The notes under the pieces: generated by a model | What the model was told of the DNA's origin: nothing | Database searches by the model: none | What the model saw: only the letters and a program-made list of their open reading frames with translations | Shown here: one piece after another, positions 45,635 to 56,197 of the stretch | Layout: every line of letters begins with the position of its first letter | How positions within the stretch are numbered: position 1 is the first letter of the stretch | Made by a program: the position numbers and the translations under genes | From: Halomonas binhaiensis | GTDB lineage: Bacteria > Pseudomonadota > Gammaproteobacteria > Pseudomonadales > Halomonadaceae | Length of the DNA: 64,000 nt | Assembly (NCBI RefSeq): GCF_008329985.2 | Contig: NZ_CP038437.2 | Coordinates: 2,418,001 to 2,482,000 of the forward strand | Reading direction: 5' to 3'

Positions 45635-45646
45635 ATTGTCTACAAT
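45635..45646. promoter_or_regulatory. Inverted repeat / -10 element upstream of acnB
   Basis: ATTGT-CT-ACAAT is a perfect 5-bp inverted repeat, and TACAAT inside it can also serve as a -10 hexamer. It lies about 110 bp before acnB. The form recalls FadR-subfamily GntR operators, but I cannot name a regulator. The 216-bp gap 45536-45751 holds nothing else clear. Confidence 0.4.
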
Positions 45647-45751
45647 CTAGTTTAGAATTCCGCCACCGTTGACACCGTTGTTCCATCACGTCGTCCCAAG
45701 ACCGACACCTCGGTCGAGATCGTGACCACCACAACCAATGAGGGCCCCCAC

Positions 45752-48355
45752 GTGCTTGAAGCCTATCGCCAACATGTCGAAGAGCGTGCCCAGGAAGGCG
45801 TACCACCCAAGCCCCTGAATGCTGAACAGGCCGCCGCCCTGATCGAACTGCTCAAGGCACCGCCCGCCGGCGAAGAAGAATTCATTCTTGATCTGCTGAC
45901 CAACCGCATACCTCCCGGTGTGGACGAAGCCGCTTATGTCAAAGCCGGTTTCCTTACTGCTATCGTCAAGGGTGAAGCGACTTCACCGCTGATAGACAAG
46001 GTCCACGCGGTCAAGCTGCTGGGTACCATGCAAGGCGGCTACAATATCGCCACTCTGGTCGAACTGCTGGATGACGAAAGCCTGGCCACTGAAGCCGGTG
46101 AGCAGCTCAAGCACACCCTGCTGATGTTCGATGCTTTCCATGATGTCGCTGAACGCGCCAAGGCTGGCAACGCAGTGGCCAAGGACGTGATGCAGTCCTG
46201 GGCCGATGCCGAGTGGTTCTTGTCCAAGCCGGCACTCGCCGACAAGATCACCCTGACCGTGTTCAAGGTCCCTGGTGAAACCAACACCGATGACCTGTCC
46301 CCGGCTCCCGACGCCTGGTCGCGCCCCGACATCCCCTTGCATGCCAATGCCATGCTCAAGAACGAGCGCGAAGGCATTGAGCCTGAAGTGCCCGGCACCA
46401 AGGGCCCGATGTCCCAGATTGAAGCGGTCAAGGCCAAGGGCTTTCCTGTTGCCTACGTCGGCGACGTGGTAGGTACCGGCTCTTCTCGCAAGTCCGCCAC
46501 CAACTCCGTACTGTGGTTCTTCGGCGACGATATTCCCAATGTCCCGAACAAGCGCGCCGGTGGCTTCTGCTTCGGCGGCAAGATTGCTCCGATCTTCTTC
46601 AACACCATGGAAGATGCCGGTGCCCTGCCCGTCGAAATGGACGTCTCGAAGATGGAGATGGGCGATGTCATCGACGTATATCCGTACGAAGGCAAGGTCT
46701 GCAAGCATGGCACCGATGAGGTCATCAGCACTTTCGAGCTGAAGACCCAGGTCATTCTCGACGAAGTTCGTGCTGGCGGTCGTATTCCGCTGATCATCGG
46801 CCGTGGTCTGACCACCAAGGCCCGTGAAGCTCTGGGTCTGGAAGCTTCAGACATCTTCCGTCTGCCCGAACAGCCCAAGGACACTGGCAAGGGCTTCACC
46901 CTGGCTCAGAAGATGGTGGGCAAGGCTTGTGGCATGGAAGGCGTGCGCCCTGGCATGTACTGCGAACCGAAAATGACCACTGTGGGCTCCCAGGACACCA
47001 CAGGCCCGATGACGCGCGACGAGCTCAAGGATCTCGCCTGCCTTGGCTTCCAGGCCGACCTGGTGATGCAGTCCTTCTGCCACACTGCGGCTTATCCGAA
47101 GCCGGTGGATGTGGAAACTCACCACACCCTGCCCGACTTCATCATGAACCGTGGCGGTGTCTCCCTGCGTCCGGGCGACGGTATCATCCACTCTTGGCTG
47201 AACCGCATGCTGCTGCCGGATACCGTGGGTACAGGCGGTGACTCCCACACCCGTTTCCCGATGGGCATCTCCTTCCCGGCAGGCTCGGGCCTGGTCGCCT
47301 TTGCTGCTGCCACCGGCGTCATGCCGCTGGATATGCCGGAGTCCATCCTGGTTCGCTTCAAGGGCAAGCGTCAGCCTGGCGTCACCCTGCGTGACCTGGT
47401 CCACGCGATTCCCTACTATGCCATTCAGCAGGGCCTGCTGACCGTCGAGAAGTCCGGCAAGAAGAACGCTTTCTCAGGCCGTGTCCTCGAAATCGAAGGT
47501 CTTGAAGACCTCACTGTCGAGCAGGCCTTCGAGCTGTCCGACGCTTCTGCCGAACGCTCCGCAGCTGGCTGCACCATCACGCTGTCTGAAGAGTCAGTAA
47601 CCGAGTACCTGAAGTCCAACATCACCCTGCTCAAGTGGATGATTGCCAACGGCTACGGTGACAAGCGCACCATTGAGCGCCGCATCCAGGGCATGGAGGA
47701 GTGGCTGGCCAACCCGAGCCTGATGCGTGCCGATGCTGACGCCGAGTACGCTGCCGTGATCGAAATCGATCTGGCTGACGTCGACCAGCCGGTACTGTGT
47801 GCTCCGAACGATCCGGACGATGCCCGCCTGCTGTCTGAAGTTGCTGGCGAAAAGATCGATGAAGTTTTCATCGGCTCGTGCATGACCAACATTGGCCATT
47901 TCCGTGCAGCCGGCAAGCTGCTCGAGAAACAGCCCGCTGGTAGCTTGCAGACCCGCTTGTGGCTCGCTCCGCCAACCAAGATGGATCAGCACCAGTTGAC
48001 CGAAGAAGGCTATTACGGCATCTACGGACGCGCCGGTGCTCGCATGGAAATGCCCGGTTGTTCCCTGTGCATGGGTAACCAGGCGCGCGTGGCTTCCAAG
48101 AGCACGGTGGTTTCCACTTCGACGCGCAACTTCCCCAATCGCCTCGGCGATGGCGCCAACGTCTACCTGGCCTCCGCAGAACTGGCGGCAGTGGCTGCGG
48201 TGGAAGGCAAGCTGCCCAGTGTTGACGAATACAAGCGTTACATGGGAGAGTTCGATGCCATGGCGGGGGAAATCTACCGCTACATGAACTTCCACGAGAT
48301 CGAGGAATACCAGAAGTTGGCCTCGACCGTGATCCCGGTGGTCCAGGAAGCCTGA
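45752..48355 (+). CDS. acnB: Bifunctional aconitate hydratase 2 / 2-methylisocitrate dehydratase
   Basis: This 867-residue TCA-cycle enzyme interconverts citrate and isocitrate through cis-aconitate. The N-terminal HEAT-like domain begins [16 protein letters not shown]. Also visible are [55 protein letters not shown] and [14 protein letters not shown]. The 4Fe-4S cysteines lie in SFCHTAAYP and [10 protein letters not shown] chose the GTG at 45752 (GAGGG with a seven-base spacing), which gives the length of E. coli AcnB (865); a GTG at 45722 adds ten unmatched residues. A strong terminator follows. Confidence 0.97.
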   Translation: MLEAYRQHVEERAQEGVPPKPLNAEQAAALIELLKAPPAGEEEFILDLLTNRIPPGVDEAAYVKAGFLTAIVKGEATSPLIDKVHAVKLLGTMQGGYNIATLVELLDDESLATEAGEQLKHTLLMFDAFHDVAERAKAGNAVAKDVMQSWADAEWFLSKPALADKITLTVFKVPGETNTDDLSPAPDAWSRPDIPLHANAMLKNEREGIEPEVPGTKGPMSQIEAVKAKGFPVAYVGDVVGTGSSRKSATNSVLWFFGDDIPNVPNKRAGGFCFGGKIAPIFFNTMEDAGALPVEMDVSKMEMGDVIDVYPYEGKVCKHGTDEVISTFELKTQVILDEVRAGGRIPLIIGRGLTTKAREALGLEASDIFRLPEQPKDTGKGFTLAQKMVGKACGMEGVRPGMYCEPKMTTVGSQDTTGPMTRDELKDLACLGFQADLVMQSFCHTAAYPKPVDVETHHTLPDFIMNRGGVSLRPGDGIIHSWLNRMLLPDTVGTGGDSHTRFPMGISFPAGSGLVAFAAATGVMPLDMPESILVRFKGKRQPGVTLRDLVHAIPYYAIQQGLLTVEKSGKKNAFSGRVLEIEGLEDLTVEQAFELSDASAERSAAGCTITLSEESVTEYLKSNITLLKWMIANGYGDKRTIERRIQGMEEWLANPSLMRADADAEYAAVIEIDLADVDQPVLCAPNDPDDARLLSEVAGEKIDEVFIGSCMTNIGHFRAAGKLLEKQPAGSLQTRLWLAPPTKMDQHQLTEEGYYGIYGRAGARMEMPGCSLCMGNQARVASKSTVVSTSTRNFPNRLGDGANVYLASAELAAVAAVEGKLPSVDEYKRYMGEFDAMAGEIYRYMNFHEIEEYQKLASTVIPVVQEA

Positions 48356-48452
48356 TGCCCCAAAAGGCCTAAGACTCCAACCACCTTGCTTCGACTCCGA
48401 TGCTCGCAACATCGAAAGGTCCGTCCACGGACAGACCCGAGCCGATGAACGA

Positions 48453-48476
48453 AGCGCCCTACGGGGCGCTTTTTTT
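48453..48476 (+). terminator. Rho-independent terminator of acnB
   Basis: AGCGCCC, loop TACG and GGGCGCT form a 7-bp G/C-rich stem followed directly by TTTTTTAATT. Confidence 0.93.
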
Positions 48477-48559
48477 AATTCTGACAGTTCAGTTCTAAAG
48501 GTTTGGTTCTGAAAGGTTTGATTTGAGAAGAGAGCGGGGAAGAATGCTGAAGAGGAAGT

Positions 48560-49225
48560 TCAGCGACGCGCAGCCGCAGCTCCGTGCCCTACTGACGTCG
48601 AACTGGTCATGTATCGCTGCCATGGGACTCGTGCCACAAGCAGCAGCACAATAATTGCCATGTACACTAGTGGCTCAGCTTCCCAGGTACGCACCAACCA
48701 CACATAGTGCAGGGCGCCCAGCAAGACCGCGACATAGGTCAGACGATGCAGCTTGAGCCAACGCTTGCCGCCAAGCCATCGGACAGCCTTGTCATTCGAG
48801 GTCAGCGCCAGGGGAATCATCAGGATGAGCGCCGCCATGCCGATGGTGATATAGGGACGCTTGAAGATATCTTCCACCGCCTGACTCCATAGCAATCCCA
48901 TATCCAGCACCAACCAGGCCGCCAGGTGCGCCACGATGTAGTAAAAACCCATCAGGGCAATGGCGCGCCGGAAGCGGGCCAGGATGATACCCGTCCAGAG
49001 TCTCAAGGGAGTTATCGCCAATACGACCACCAGCAACTGCAGGCCGGTTTCACCGAGACGATGCTCAATTTCCTTGACCGGATCAGCGCCAAGACCACCG
49101 CTGAAGGTCAACCATGTCAGCCATAGAAAGGGTAACAGGCACAGTAGATAACCTGTGCCTGCAGGAACCCGGCGTAGCGCCTTGTTGATTCGACGCGCCA
49201 TGCCATCAGGCAACAGTCTAGCCAT
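48560..49225 (-). CDS. msrQ: MsrQ, haem-binding membrane subunit of methionine sulfoxide reductase
   Basis: This 221-residue membrane protein has about six helices (LCLLPFLWLTWLTF, LVVVLAITPLRLWTGI, GFYYIVAHLAAWLVLD, LHRLTYVAVLLGALHYVWL). Two b-type haems bind via histidines in these helices. It passes electrons from quinol to MsrP in the periplasm. The ATG shares one base with the msrP stop (TGATG), so the pair is coupled. Confidence 0.94.
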   Translation of the reverse strand: MARLLPDGMARRINKALRRVPAGTGYLLCLLPFLWLTWLTFSGGLGADPVKEIEHRLGETGLQLLVVVLAITPLRLWTGIILARFRRAIALMGFYYIVAHLAAWLVLDMGLLWSQAVEDIFKRPYITIGMAALILMIPLALTSNDKAVRWLGGKRWLKLHRLTYVAVLLGALHYVWLVRTWEAEPLVYMAIIVLLLVARVPWQRYMTSSTSVGHGAAAARR

Positions 49226-50160
49226 CAGTAGAGTTTCCTCAGATCCATGCCGGAATAGAGATGGGCCACCTGGTCGGCATAGCCATTGAACATCTTAGTT
49301 GGCTGACGACCGCCGAACAGACCAGCCCCAATGCGACGTTCTGAAGCCTGACTCCAGCGCGGATGGTCTACCTCGGGATTGACGTTGGCATAAAAGCCAT
49401 ATTCGCTGCTCTGGAGTTGGTTCCAGGTCGCATATGGCATTTCTTCGGTCAAGGTGATCTTGACGATGCTCTTGATCGACTTGAAACCATATTTCCAGGG
49501 CACGACCAGACGCAGCGGAGCGCCGTTCTGATTGGGTAATGGATCCCCATACAGTCCGGTGGCCAGAATGGTCAGAGGATGCATGGCCTCATCCAGACGC
49601 AAGCCTTCACGATAGGGCCAGTTCAGTGCATTGCCACGCTGCCCGGGCATCTCTTCAGGTCGTAAGAGCGTTTCGAAGGCAACATATTTCGCGCCAGGGC
49701 GCACACCAACCCGGTTGAGCAGGTCTGCCAGCGGGAAACCAATCCAGGGAATGACCATGGACCAGGCTTCCACGCAGCGCAGGCGATAGATACGCTCCTC
49801 GAGAGAAACATTCTTGAGGATGTCCTCCAGCCCATATTGACCGGGCTTCTCCACCAGTCCGCCAATCTCCACCGACCACGGGTCCGTGGTCAGGGTATGG
49901 GCATTGCGTGCGGGATCTTCCTTACCAGTGCCGAACTCGTAGAAATTGTTGTAGTGAGTGATGTCTTCCAGATCGTTAGGCTTGTCACTCGTGGACAGGG
50001 GAGACTCTCGATAGTCCAGCATGCCAGCCATTGCTGGACCGGCAAAGGCAATGCCTGCCGCAGTGGCTACAGCAGACCTCAGCAACTGACGGCGGCTCAG
50101 ATAAACATTGTGTGGCGTGACATCATGCCACTTCAGGTCGGGGGTGCGCTTGATAATCAT
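49225..50160 (-). CDS. msrP: MsrP, periplasmic methionine-sulfoxide reductase catalytic subunit
   Basis: This 311-residue molybdopterin enzyme repairs oxidised methionine in periplasmic proteins. A twin-arginine signal is visible as [18 protein letters not shown] (about 23-40). The sulfite-oxidase fold has the molybdenum-ligand cysteine in [15 protein letters not shown] and the [16 protein letters not shown] segment. The ATG at 50160 has AAGGAACAGG just before it; the upstream GTG at 50175 does not. First gene of msrPQ. Confidence 0.95.
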   Translation of the reverse strand: MIIKRTPDLKWHDVTPHNVYLSRRQLLRSAVATAAGIAFAGPAMAGMLDYRESPLSTSDKPNDLEDITHYNNFYEFGTGKEDPARNAHTLTTDPWSVEIGGLVEKPGQYGLEDILKNVSLEERIYRLRCVEAWSMVIPWIGFPLADLLNRVGVRPGAKYVAFETLLRPEEMPGQRGNALNWPYREGLRLDEAMHPLTILATGLYGDPLPNQNGAPLRLVVPWKYGFKSIKSIVKITLTEEMPYATWNQLQSSEYGFYANVNPEVDHPRWSQASERRIGAGLFGGRQPTKMFNGYADQVAHLYSGMDLRKLY

Positions 50161-50585
50161 CCTGTTCCTTTTCACCTTTCGTCATCCGTCGGTAACACCA
50201 TGACACCGATTGATAGAGGCACAGACCATGCTTCCCTCAAGTCAACTGAGAGTTGGTCACCCTCCTATACCACTTCCTTACATGCCCTTGGTACTGATCC
50301 GCTCATATCAGCAAAAGACCGGATATCGAATTGCTGAGACACCCCGTCCCTTCATTGGTTCGTCTCGACTTACCGACAGTTACGTCTCCAACACCCAACA
50401 GCAACGTACCGTACGTCACCAAACGTCTCTTTAGTGTTACAGGGCGCCATATTAAGGTGGTTCACGAAGGCAGGATGCCGAAGCGGCGTAGTACGCCCCA
50501 TTAGGAAACACTGTTTTATAACTAATGGAAATCACTACTCCTGAAACACCAAGCCTGACACACCAAGAAACAAGGAGATCTCCCC
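50161..50585. other. 425-bp gene-free divergent region
   Basis: It separates divergent msrP and the outer membrane protein gene and must hold both promoters. A palindrome ACGTA-CCG-TACGT (50404-50416) and AT-rich TTTTATAACTAATGG (50513-50527, a possible -10 for the barrel gene) are the only notable items. No small gene is credible. Confidence 0.6.
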
Positions 50586-51200
50586 ATGACTCAGCAACGT
50601 TACGTTCAGACCCTGTATCGTCTTGGAATCGCCGGCCTGGCTGCAGGCACCCTGGCTGCGGCCCCTACTGCCTTTGCCGCTGATGATGAATCTGGCCCTT
50701 ATATCGGTGCAGGTGTCGGTTTCAGCTCACAGCAAAATGATGATGACGACATCGATGAATTTATCGATGCCGGCACGAGTGACTTCGATGTCGACGATGA
50801 AGACAATGTCTGGAAGGTCTATGGCGGCTACAACTTCAACCGCTATCTCGGTGTTGAAGCTTTCTATACCGATCTCGGCACCGTGAAGATAAAGGAACAC
50901 GGCCGGGCCAATGCCAATCTGGACTCCACCGCCTATGGTGCCAATGTTGTCGGTAAGCTGCCGATCACCGACTGGTTCAGCCCATACGCCAAGGTTGGTG
51001 CCGCACATTGGGAGACGGATGTTCACGGCAACCTTGGCAATGACCGTACCGTCAACAAGGACGGCACCGGCATGGTCTATGGCGTAGGTGCCGAATTCCA
51101 GCTCGCACCGGTCATTCTGCGCACAGAATACGAGCGTTATGATCTGGACAAGCGTTTCACCGTGGATGCCTTCACGGCCTCCGTGGGTATGCGTTTCTGA
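50586..51200 (+). CDS. Outer membrane beta-barrel protein (OmpA-like porin fold)
   Basis: This 204-residue protein has a signal peptide ending PTAFA (about 31). An eight-strand barrel pattern follows: GPYIGAGVGFSS, VWKVYGGYNFNRYLGVEAFYTDLG, YGANVVGKLPITDW, FSPYAKVGAAHWE, MVYGVGAEFQLAPVILRTEYE. It ends in a C-terminal phenylalanine (ASVGMRF). An acidic loop (NDDDDIDEFIDAG, DVDDEDN) between strands 1 and 2 is probably surface exposed and fits a halophile. No peptidoglycan-binding domain is present. AAGGAG precedes the ATG. Its role may be structural. Confidence 0.85.
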   Translation: MTQQRYVQTLYRLGIAGLAAGTLAAAPTAFAADDESGPYIGAGVGFSSQQNDDDDIDEFIDAGTSDFDVDDEDNVWKVYGGYNFNRYLGVEAFYTDLGTVKIKEHGRANANLDSTAYGANVVGKLPITDWFSPYAKVGAAHWETDVHGNLGNDRTVNKDGTGMVYGVGAEFQLAPVILRTEYERYDLDKRFTVDAFTASVGMRF

Positions 51201-51225
51201 TGTCCCTCTCCCCCTGACGACCTCT

Positions 51226-51256
51226 CGAGGGCGGCTTCATGCCGCTCTCGCTTTAT
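51226..51256 (+). terminator. Terminator-like hairpin after the outer membrane protein gene
   Basis: CGAGGGCGGC, loop TTCAT and GCCGCTCTCG form a 10-bp stem with one weak pair, followed by CTTTAT. It can stop transcription of the barrel gene and possibly of the convergent araC-type gene. Confidence 0.65.
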
Positions 51257-51304
51257 CCAGGCCCACGATCCACTCCATATTCCGAGCGCCCCCAGGCCAT
51301 TCAG

Positions 51305-52255
51305 TCACCCCTGTGATGGGCTGACACCAAAATAGCGCTTGTACTCACGGCTGAACTGAGAAGTGCTGCGATAGCCAACTTCAAGTGCCGCACGAGCAAC
51401 ATTGAAGCGCTCCTGACTCAACAGCATCCGGGCCCTGAGCAGACGCAATCGTTTGAGATACTGCACCGGAGACATTTGTGTGGTCTGCCTGAAGTGATGA
51501 TGGAAGTGCGAGGCGCTCATGTTGACTCGATTGGCGAGTGTTTCGACAGTCAGTGGCGCAGCAAAGTGGCGATGCAGATAGGACAGGGATTCAGCGATAC
51601 GTGCATAGTGCCCATGGCTCTGTACCAATTGACGTAGCGACTGGCCTTGAGGTCCAGTCAGTGCAGCAAACAGGACTTCCCTGACCCTTCCGCTACCCAG
51701 CGCATCACAAGCAACCTTGTCATGCAGGCAGCTCGCCAAGCGTTGTACCGCTTCAGCCATGGAGGCATCGATGGCAACCGCCGCCATCGGTTCTGGACGA
51801 TACAAGTCCATACCACTCTGCTCCGAATGGTTTATCTCGGGCACATGTTGAACCAGTTCACTCAATGTGAGGGGATCCACGGCAATGTTGATCCCAAGCA
51901 AGGGCGCTTCCGGGCTCGTCAGTGTCTCGCACTCAAACGGCAGCGGCATCGCCTGTACCAGATAATTTCCGGGGCCATAGTGAATGACTCGCTCCCCCAG
52001 ATAACCGATCTTGTCGCCCTGCGCGATGACAAAGAGTCCTGGTTCATAAATCAAGGGGGTTCGCGGATGGCCACACTCAGAGGCAATCAGCCTGACCCCC
52101 TCGATGGGTGTATCGGAAAACCCTTCTTTTTCGATCAGTGGCTTCAGGGTTGCAGCCAACCCCTCAGCCCAACGGCCTGTCATGTCGCCAGTACCAGCCA
52201 CAGAGTTATCAGCCACAAGCTCGAGTGACGATGGCATTGAAAGATGATTGAGCAT
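51305..52255 (-). CDS. AraC-family transcriptional regulator
   Basis: This 316-residue regulator has an AraC_N-type sensor half (about 40-190; LIYEPGLFVIAQGDKIGYLG) and a C-terminal double helix-turn-helix (about 215-312; LSYLHRHFAAPLTVETLAN, MSASHFHHHF, RMLLSQERFNVARAALEVGY). The ATG at 52255 has AAGGGA nine bases before it; a longer frame to 52474 runs over the divergent gene's promoter region and was rejected. It is divergent from a zinc alcohol dehydrogenase, which it most likely controls in response to an aldehyde or alcohol signal. Confidence 0.92.
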   Translation of the reverse strand: MLNHLSMPSSLELVADNSVAGTGDMTGRWAEGLAATLKPLIEKEGFSDTPIEGVRLIASECGHPRTPLIYEPGLFVIAQGDKIGYLGERVIHYGPGNYLVQAMPLPFECETLTSPEAPLLGINIAVDPLTLSELVQHVPEINHSEQSGMDLYRPEPMAAVAIDASMAEAVQRLASCLHDKVACDALGSGRVREVLFAALTGPQGQSLRQLVQSHGHYARIAESLSYLHRHFAAPLTVETLANRVNMSASHFHHHFRQTTQMSPVQYLKRLRLLRARMLLSQERFNVARAALEVGYRSTSQFSREYKRYFGVSPSQG

Positions 52256-52445
52256 GCTGCTTTCCCTTCTCAGGCTAATCAGGCTGTCATCATGTTCAGC
52301 GTATTGTGCATGATTTTTGCGAGGAATAGGCATCACGCAACAAACCACCATAGGATCCGGCATCCATATCAGAGAAACGGGCATGGCCGCACAGGGAAAG
52401 ATCACCCACAATAGCGAGCACTGTTCACCCCACCGGGAGTCCCTC

Positions 52446-53519
52446 ATGACACAGAGCACCTCTGTGCCCGCCAAGGGTTATGCTGCACACTCATCCACGA
52501 CACCTCTGCAGCCGTGGAACTTCACAAGACGCACGCCGCGCCCAGACGATGTCTCGATCGAGATCCTCTACTGTGGTGTCTGCCACAGTGACCTGCACTT
52601 TGCCCGCGATGACTGGGGCATGGCCTCTTATCCGGTAATACCGGGCCATGAGATTGTCGGCCGTGTCACGGCGGTAGGTAATGACGTCACTCAGTACAAG
52701 GTCGGCGACCTGGTCGGTGTCGGCTGCATGGTGGACTCATGCCGCCACTGCCAAGCCTGCAATGATGGCCTGGAGCAGTTCTGCCTGGAAGGTTTCACCA
52801 TGACCTACGGCAGCCCGGACAAGCACGATGGCACCCTGACCCAGGGCGGTTATTCCGACAAGGTCGTGGTCAGCGAGCGCTTCGTGGTACGCATGCCCGA
52901 CGGCATAGACCTCAAGTCCGCCGCACCGCTCCTTTGCGCAGGCATCACCACTTATTCCCCCCTCAAGCACTATGGCGTCAAGGCTGGTCACAAGGTTGGC
53001 GTCATCGGCATGGGAGGACTTGGACATATCGGGGTCAAGCTGGCCAAGGCCATGGGAGCAGAGGTGACGATCTTCACTCGCTCTGCTTCCAAGGTTGCTG
53101 AAGCCAAGAGCCAGGGAGCCGATCATGTTGTCGTATCTACCGATGAAGCACAGATGGCTTCCGTCACGGGGCAGTTTGACTTCATGCTTGATACCGTTCC
53201 GGTAAAGCACGACATCAATCCTTATCTCAATGCCCTGAAATACGATGGCACGCATATTCTGGTAGGTCTGCTGGAGCCACTCGAACCTGCCGTCGAGGGT
53301 ATCAACCTCGTCTTCAAACGCCGCGTACTGGCAGGCTCGTTGATCGGGGGAATGCCGGAAACCCAGGAGGTCCTCGATTTCTGTGCCGAGCACGGCATCA
53401 GCTGTGATGTCGAGATGATCAATATCGACCAGATCAACGAAGCCTGGCAACGCATGGAAGAAGGTGATGTGAAGTACCGCTTTGTCATTGACATGGCAAC
53501 GCTGAAAGACACTGACTGA
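52446..53519 (+). CDS. NADP-dependent zinc alcohol dehydrogenase (YahK/Ahr-like)
   Basis: This 357-residue member of the cinnamyl-alcohol-dehydrogenase group reduces aldehydes with NADPH. Catalytic zinc ligands are C in YCGVCHSDLH and HE in IPGHEIVGRV. The structural zinc loop is CMVDSCRHCQACNDGLEQFC. The nucleotide fold has GMGGLGHIGVKLAKAMG. The ATG at 52446 has GGGAG eight bases upstream. The divergent AraC-type gene is 190 bp away and likely regulates it. Natural substrate unknown. Confidence 0.92.
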   Translation: MTQSTSVPAKGYAAHSSTTPLQPWNFTRRTPRPDDVSIEILYCGVCHSDLHFARDDWGMASYPVIPGHEIVGRVTAVGNDVTQYKVGDLVGVGCMVDSCRHCQACNDGLEQFCLEGFTMTYGSPDKHDGTLTQGGYSDKVVVSERFVVRMPDGIDLKSAAPLLCAGITTYSPLKHYGVKAGHKVGVIGMGGLGHIGVKLAKAMGAEVTIFTRSASKVAEAKSQGADHVVVSTDEAQMASVTGQFDFMLDTVPVKHDINPYLNALKYDGTHILVGLLEPLEPAVEGINLVFKRRVLAGSLIGGMPETQEVLDFCAEHGISCDVEMINIDQINEAWQRMEEGDVKYRFVIDMATLKDTD

Positions 53520-53654
53520 ACCACAGGAGTCTCGCGAACCACGTGCACCATGTTGCGCGTGGTTCATTTATCGAGATCTCACTGAGCTTTACCCCAGCAC
53601 AGCAGCAGCAGATACTGAATGGACCACATTTCATTCTGGCAAGGAGCTGCTGTG

Positions 53655-54140
53655 ATGCCCCCCATCGTTACTCCAGACATCTGTGACGCCTACCCTGACG
53701 TCGAGGTGCTTGAGCCTATCTTCGCCAATTTTGGTGCTATTGAGGCATTCTGCGGTCAGGCAAGAACCGTAAAGTGCTTCGAAGACAATTCTCTGGTCAA
53801 GCAGGCTGTGGCGGAGCCTGGCGATGGCGCCGTGCTGGTGGTTGATGCCGGTGGGTCCACGCGCTGTGCCATGCTTGGCGATATTCTGGCCGAACAGGCT
53901 GCCACCAATGGCTGGGCAGGTGTGGTGATGTACGGCTGCGTACGCGATGTCGATGCTCTCGCACAGACAGCGCTTGGCATCCAGGCATTGGGCGCTCATC
54001 CGCGCAGGAGCGAGAAACGCGGCGAAGGCACCCGCGACATCCCGGTGGTCATTGCCGGTGTCACCATCGCGCCTGGCCAGTGGTTGTACGCCGATAACAA
54101 CGGCATTCTGGTCGCCCAAGAACGCCTCAGCCTCGCCTGA
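53655..54140 (+). CDS. rraA: RraA, regulator of ribonuclease E activity
   Basis: This 161-residue protein begins [15 protein letters not shown] and has [43 protein letters not shown] and [13 protein letters not shown]. This is the full RraA pattern. It binds and inhibits RNase E, slowing mRNA decay. AAGGAG precedes the chosen ATG; an upstream ATG at 53619 is possible. It may be co-transcribed with the GDPD gene 63 bases downstream. Confidence 0.94.
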   Translation: MPPIVTPDICDAYPDVEVLEPIFANFGAIEAFCGQARTVKCFEDNSLVKQAVAEPGDGAVLVVDAGGSTRCAMLGDILAEQAATNGWAGVVMYGCVRDVDALAQTALGIQALGAHPRRSEKRGEGTRDIPVVIAGVTIAPGQWLYADNNGILVAQERLSLA

Positions 54141-54203
54141 CCGACCTCCAGGCACCACAATAGAAATTGTGGTGCCTTCGGCTCGATTCATCGGCATGCT
54201 GTC

Positions 54204-56078
54204 ATGACTTCACTGGCCAAGGCTGTATTCATCAGTCTACGTGATCATCTCAGGCCACTGCTGGCCTACCACCTGCTGTTCACTGTGCTGGCCTCTGCCC
54301 TGCTGCTTCCGGCCATGGGCTGGGCGCTGTCATCCTGGCTGCGTAACGTGGGACGTCCTCTGGTGACCACCGTGGACGCCATCAACCTGCTGCTCACCCC
54401 GGCAGGGTTGGCCTGGATCTATGCCAGCGTGGTCGCCGTACTGACGCTGCTGTACCTGCAACAAGCAGGGATGATGCTCATGGCCTTCGACCGCCGAGGT
54501 TCACATGCGCATCAGGCGATGGTTGCCTTCTGGCAGACATTGCATCGCCTGCCTGCCTTGCTCTCGCTGGCCATGATCCAGGTGGCGTGTCATCTGGCCA
54601 TGATCGTCGTTGTCTTGCTATGCCTGGACTGGCTGTATCAAGGCATGCTCGGGCATCTGGACGCCTACTATGTACGCCGAGTCAGGCCCATGGAGTTCTG
54701 GCTCTTCATCGCCTCCTGCCTGCCGGTCATCGGCACCTGGGCAGCACTGGCCGGTCGTCAACTGCTGCACTGGTGGCTGGCTCTTCCCTGTCTGATTCTG
54801 GAAAAGCTCAGTGCCCCGGCTGCGCTGAAACGCAGCCATGCCCTCACCCATGACAATCTGTCCGGCATGGCTGCGGCAGTCATCTCGATGCTGGCCATCA
54901 TCCTGGGGTTGCCCTGGGCAATATCCTTCGCCTTCGGCAGCATGCTGTCTCCACTGTTGGCGCAGTTGCCGGACAACCATAGCCTAGTCGTCAGCGTGAT
55001 GCTGATAGTGGTGACGCTCGTCACTCTGATCACCCTTGCGGTAGCCTTCGCCGCCATCGCCCTCAATGCCTTGCTGGCAACCTGCCTTTACCTTGATCGG
55101 GCTCATAGCCTGCCTCACCTGCAACCACCGCCTCGGAGTGCCCATCCAGGGCGTTTAGCCTGGGCCGTGGAGGCAGCGGCTGTCATCTTTGCTCTTTCCC
55201 AGGCCTGGCTGATGCTGGAAAGCCATGAGATCAATGATGACGTCAGCGTCATCGCCCATCGCGGCAGCTCCTGGACAGCTCCGGAAAACAGCCTGTCTGC
55301 AGTGCGTCTGGCCACTGACGAAGGTGCTGATCAGGTAGAAGTCGATGTACGCCTGAGTGCTGACGGTGTGGCCGTACTCAGTCATGATTCCAGTCTACGT
55401 CGCCTGACGGGTGATGAACGGCGTATCGCCGACCTCGATTGGCAGACTCTGGCAAAGATGGATATCGGTTCCAGCTTCAACCATACCTTCATGGGAGAAG
55501 CGTTGGCACGCCTGGATCAAGCCCTGGCTGAAGTGAGAGGCAAGGCAGGGTTGATCATCGAGCTCAAACCCAGCGGTGGCAATGAACGCCAGTTGATCGA
55601 TGCCGTAATGAAGACACTGCATGCCGAGCGTGATTGGCGGATACGCTGTCGTAACCGAGGAGAGGACTTCCTGGCCCGACATATCTGTGGCAACCCTGCT
55701 ATCTTCGAAGATGTCTGGCTCGCCACGCTTTCCTACCATCAGCTCATCCAGATCAACCACCAGGCTCCAGAGGCCCGAACCCTGCTTCTGGCCGAATGGG
55801 CCCTGCCAGGCGGGCTACCCCGCCACCGCTTCCAGGCACTAGGCCTGAATCATGCGCGCATCGACACTGACGAGATCGAACGCGCCCACTTTGCCGGCAA
55901 CAAGCTATATGCCTGGACAGTCAATGATCAAAGCCGCATGGCCCGGCTGATCGACATGGGTGTCGATGGTATCATCACCGATCGTCCAGACCTGCTCCAC
56001 AGCCTGCTCGTAGAACGACAGAGGATGGGCGATGGGGAGCTATTGATGTTGAAATTGCGCCACTGGTTGTCCCGTTGA
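54204..56078 (+). CDS. Membrane-anchored glycerophosphodiester phosphodiesterase
   Basis: This 624-residue protein couples an N-terminal membrane domain of about seven to eight helices (about 15-350, GPDPase-membrane type) to a C-terminal GDPD domain. The GDPD part has VIAHRGSSWTAPENSLSAV (catalytic His and Glu), GADQVEVDVRLSADGVAVLSHD and IIELKPSG, and ends GVDGIITDRPDLL. It hydrolyses glycerophosphodiesters from membrane lipid turnover to glycerol-3-phosphate and alcohol. It shares strand and spacing with rraA. A bidirectional terminator separates it from convergent ggt. Confidence 0.9.
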   Translation: MTSLAKAVFISLRDHLRPLLAYHLLFTVLASALLLPAMGWALSSWLRNVGRPLVTTVDAINLLLTPAGLAWIYASVVAVLTLLYLQQAGMMLMAFDRRGSHAHQAMVAFWQTLHRLPALLSLAMIQVACHLAMIVVVLLCLDWLYQGMLGHLDAYYVRRVRPMEFWLFIASCLPVIGTWAALAGRQLLHWWLALPCLILEKLSAPAALKRSHALTHDNLSGMAAAVISMLAIILGLPWAISFAFGSMLSPLLAQLPDNHSLVVSVMLIVVTLVTLITLAVAFAAIALNALLATCLYLDRAHSLPHLQPPPRSAHPGRLAWAVEAAAVIFALSQAWLMLESHEINDDVSVIAHRGSSWTAPENSLSAVRLATDEGADQVEVDVRLSADGVAVLSHDSSLRRLTGDERRIADLDWQTLAKMDIGSSFNHTFMGEALARLDQALAEVRGKAGLIIELKPSGGNERQLIDAVMKTLHAERDWRIRCRNRGEDFLARHICGNPAIFEDVWLATLSYHQLIQINHQAPEARTLLLAEWALPGGLPRHRFQALGLNHARIDTDEIERAHFAGNKLYAWTVNDQSRMARLIDMGVDGIITDRPDLLHSLLVERQRMGDGELLMLKLRHWLSR

Positions 56079-56130
56079 CCAGGCCAACAATCTGATGCGT
56101 CGACATCTTGCTTGTCGAAACCTTCCATCG

Positions 56131-56168
56131 AAAAAGCGCCATCCCGTGACAAGAGATGGCGCTTTTCC
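56131..56168. terminator. Bidirectional terminator between GDPD gene and ggt
   Basis: AGCGCCATC and GATGGCGCT form a 9-bp stem with an 11-base loop. AAAAA precedes it and TTTT follows, so it can stop both converging transcripts. Confidence 0.9.
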
Positions 56169-56197
56169 ATTCAACACGAACGCTCTCGCCGACGATA

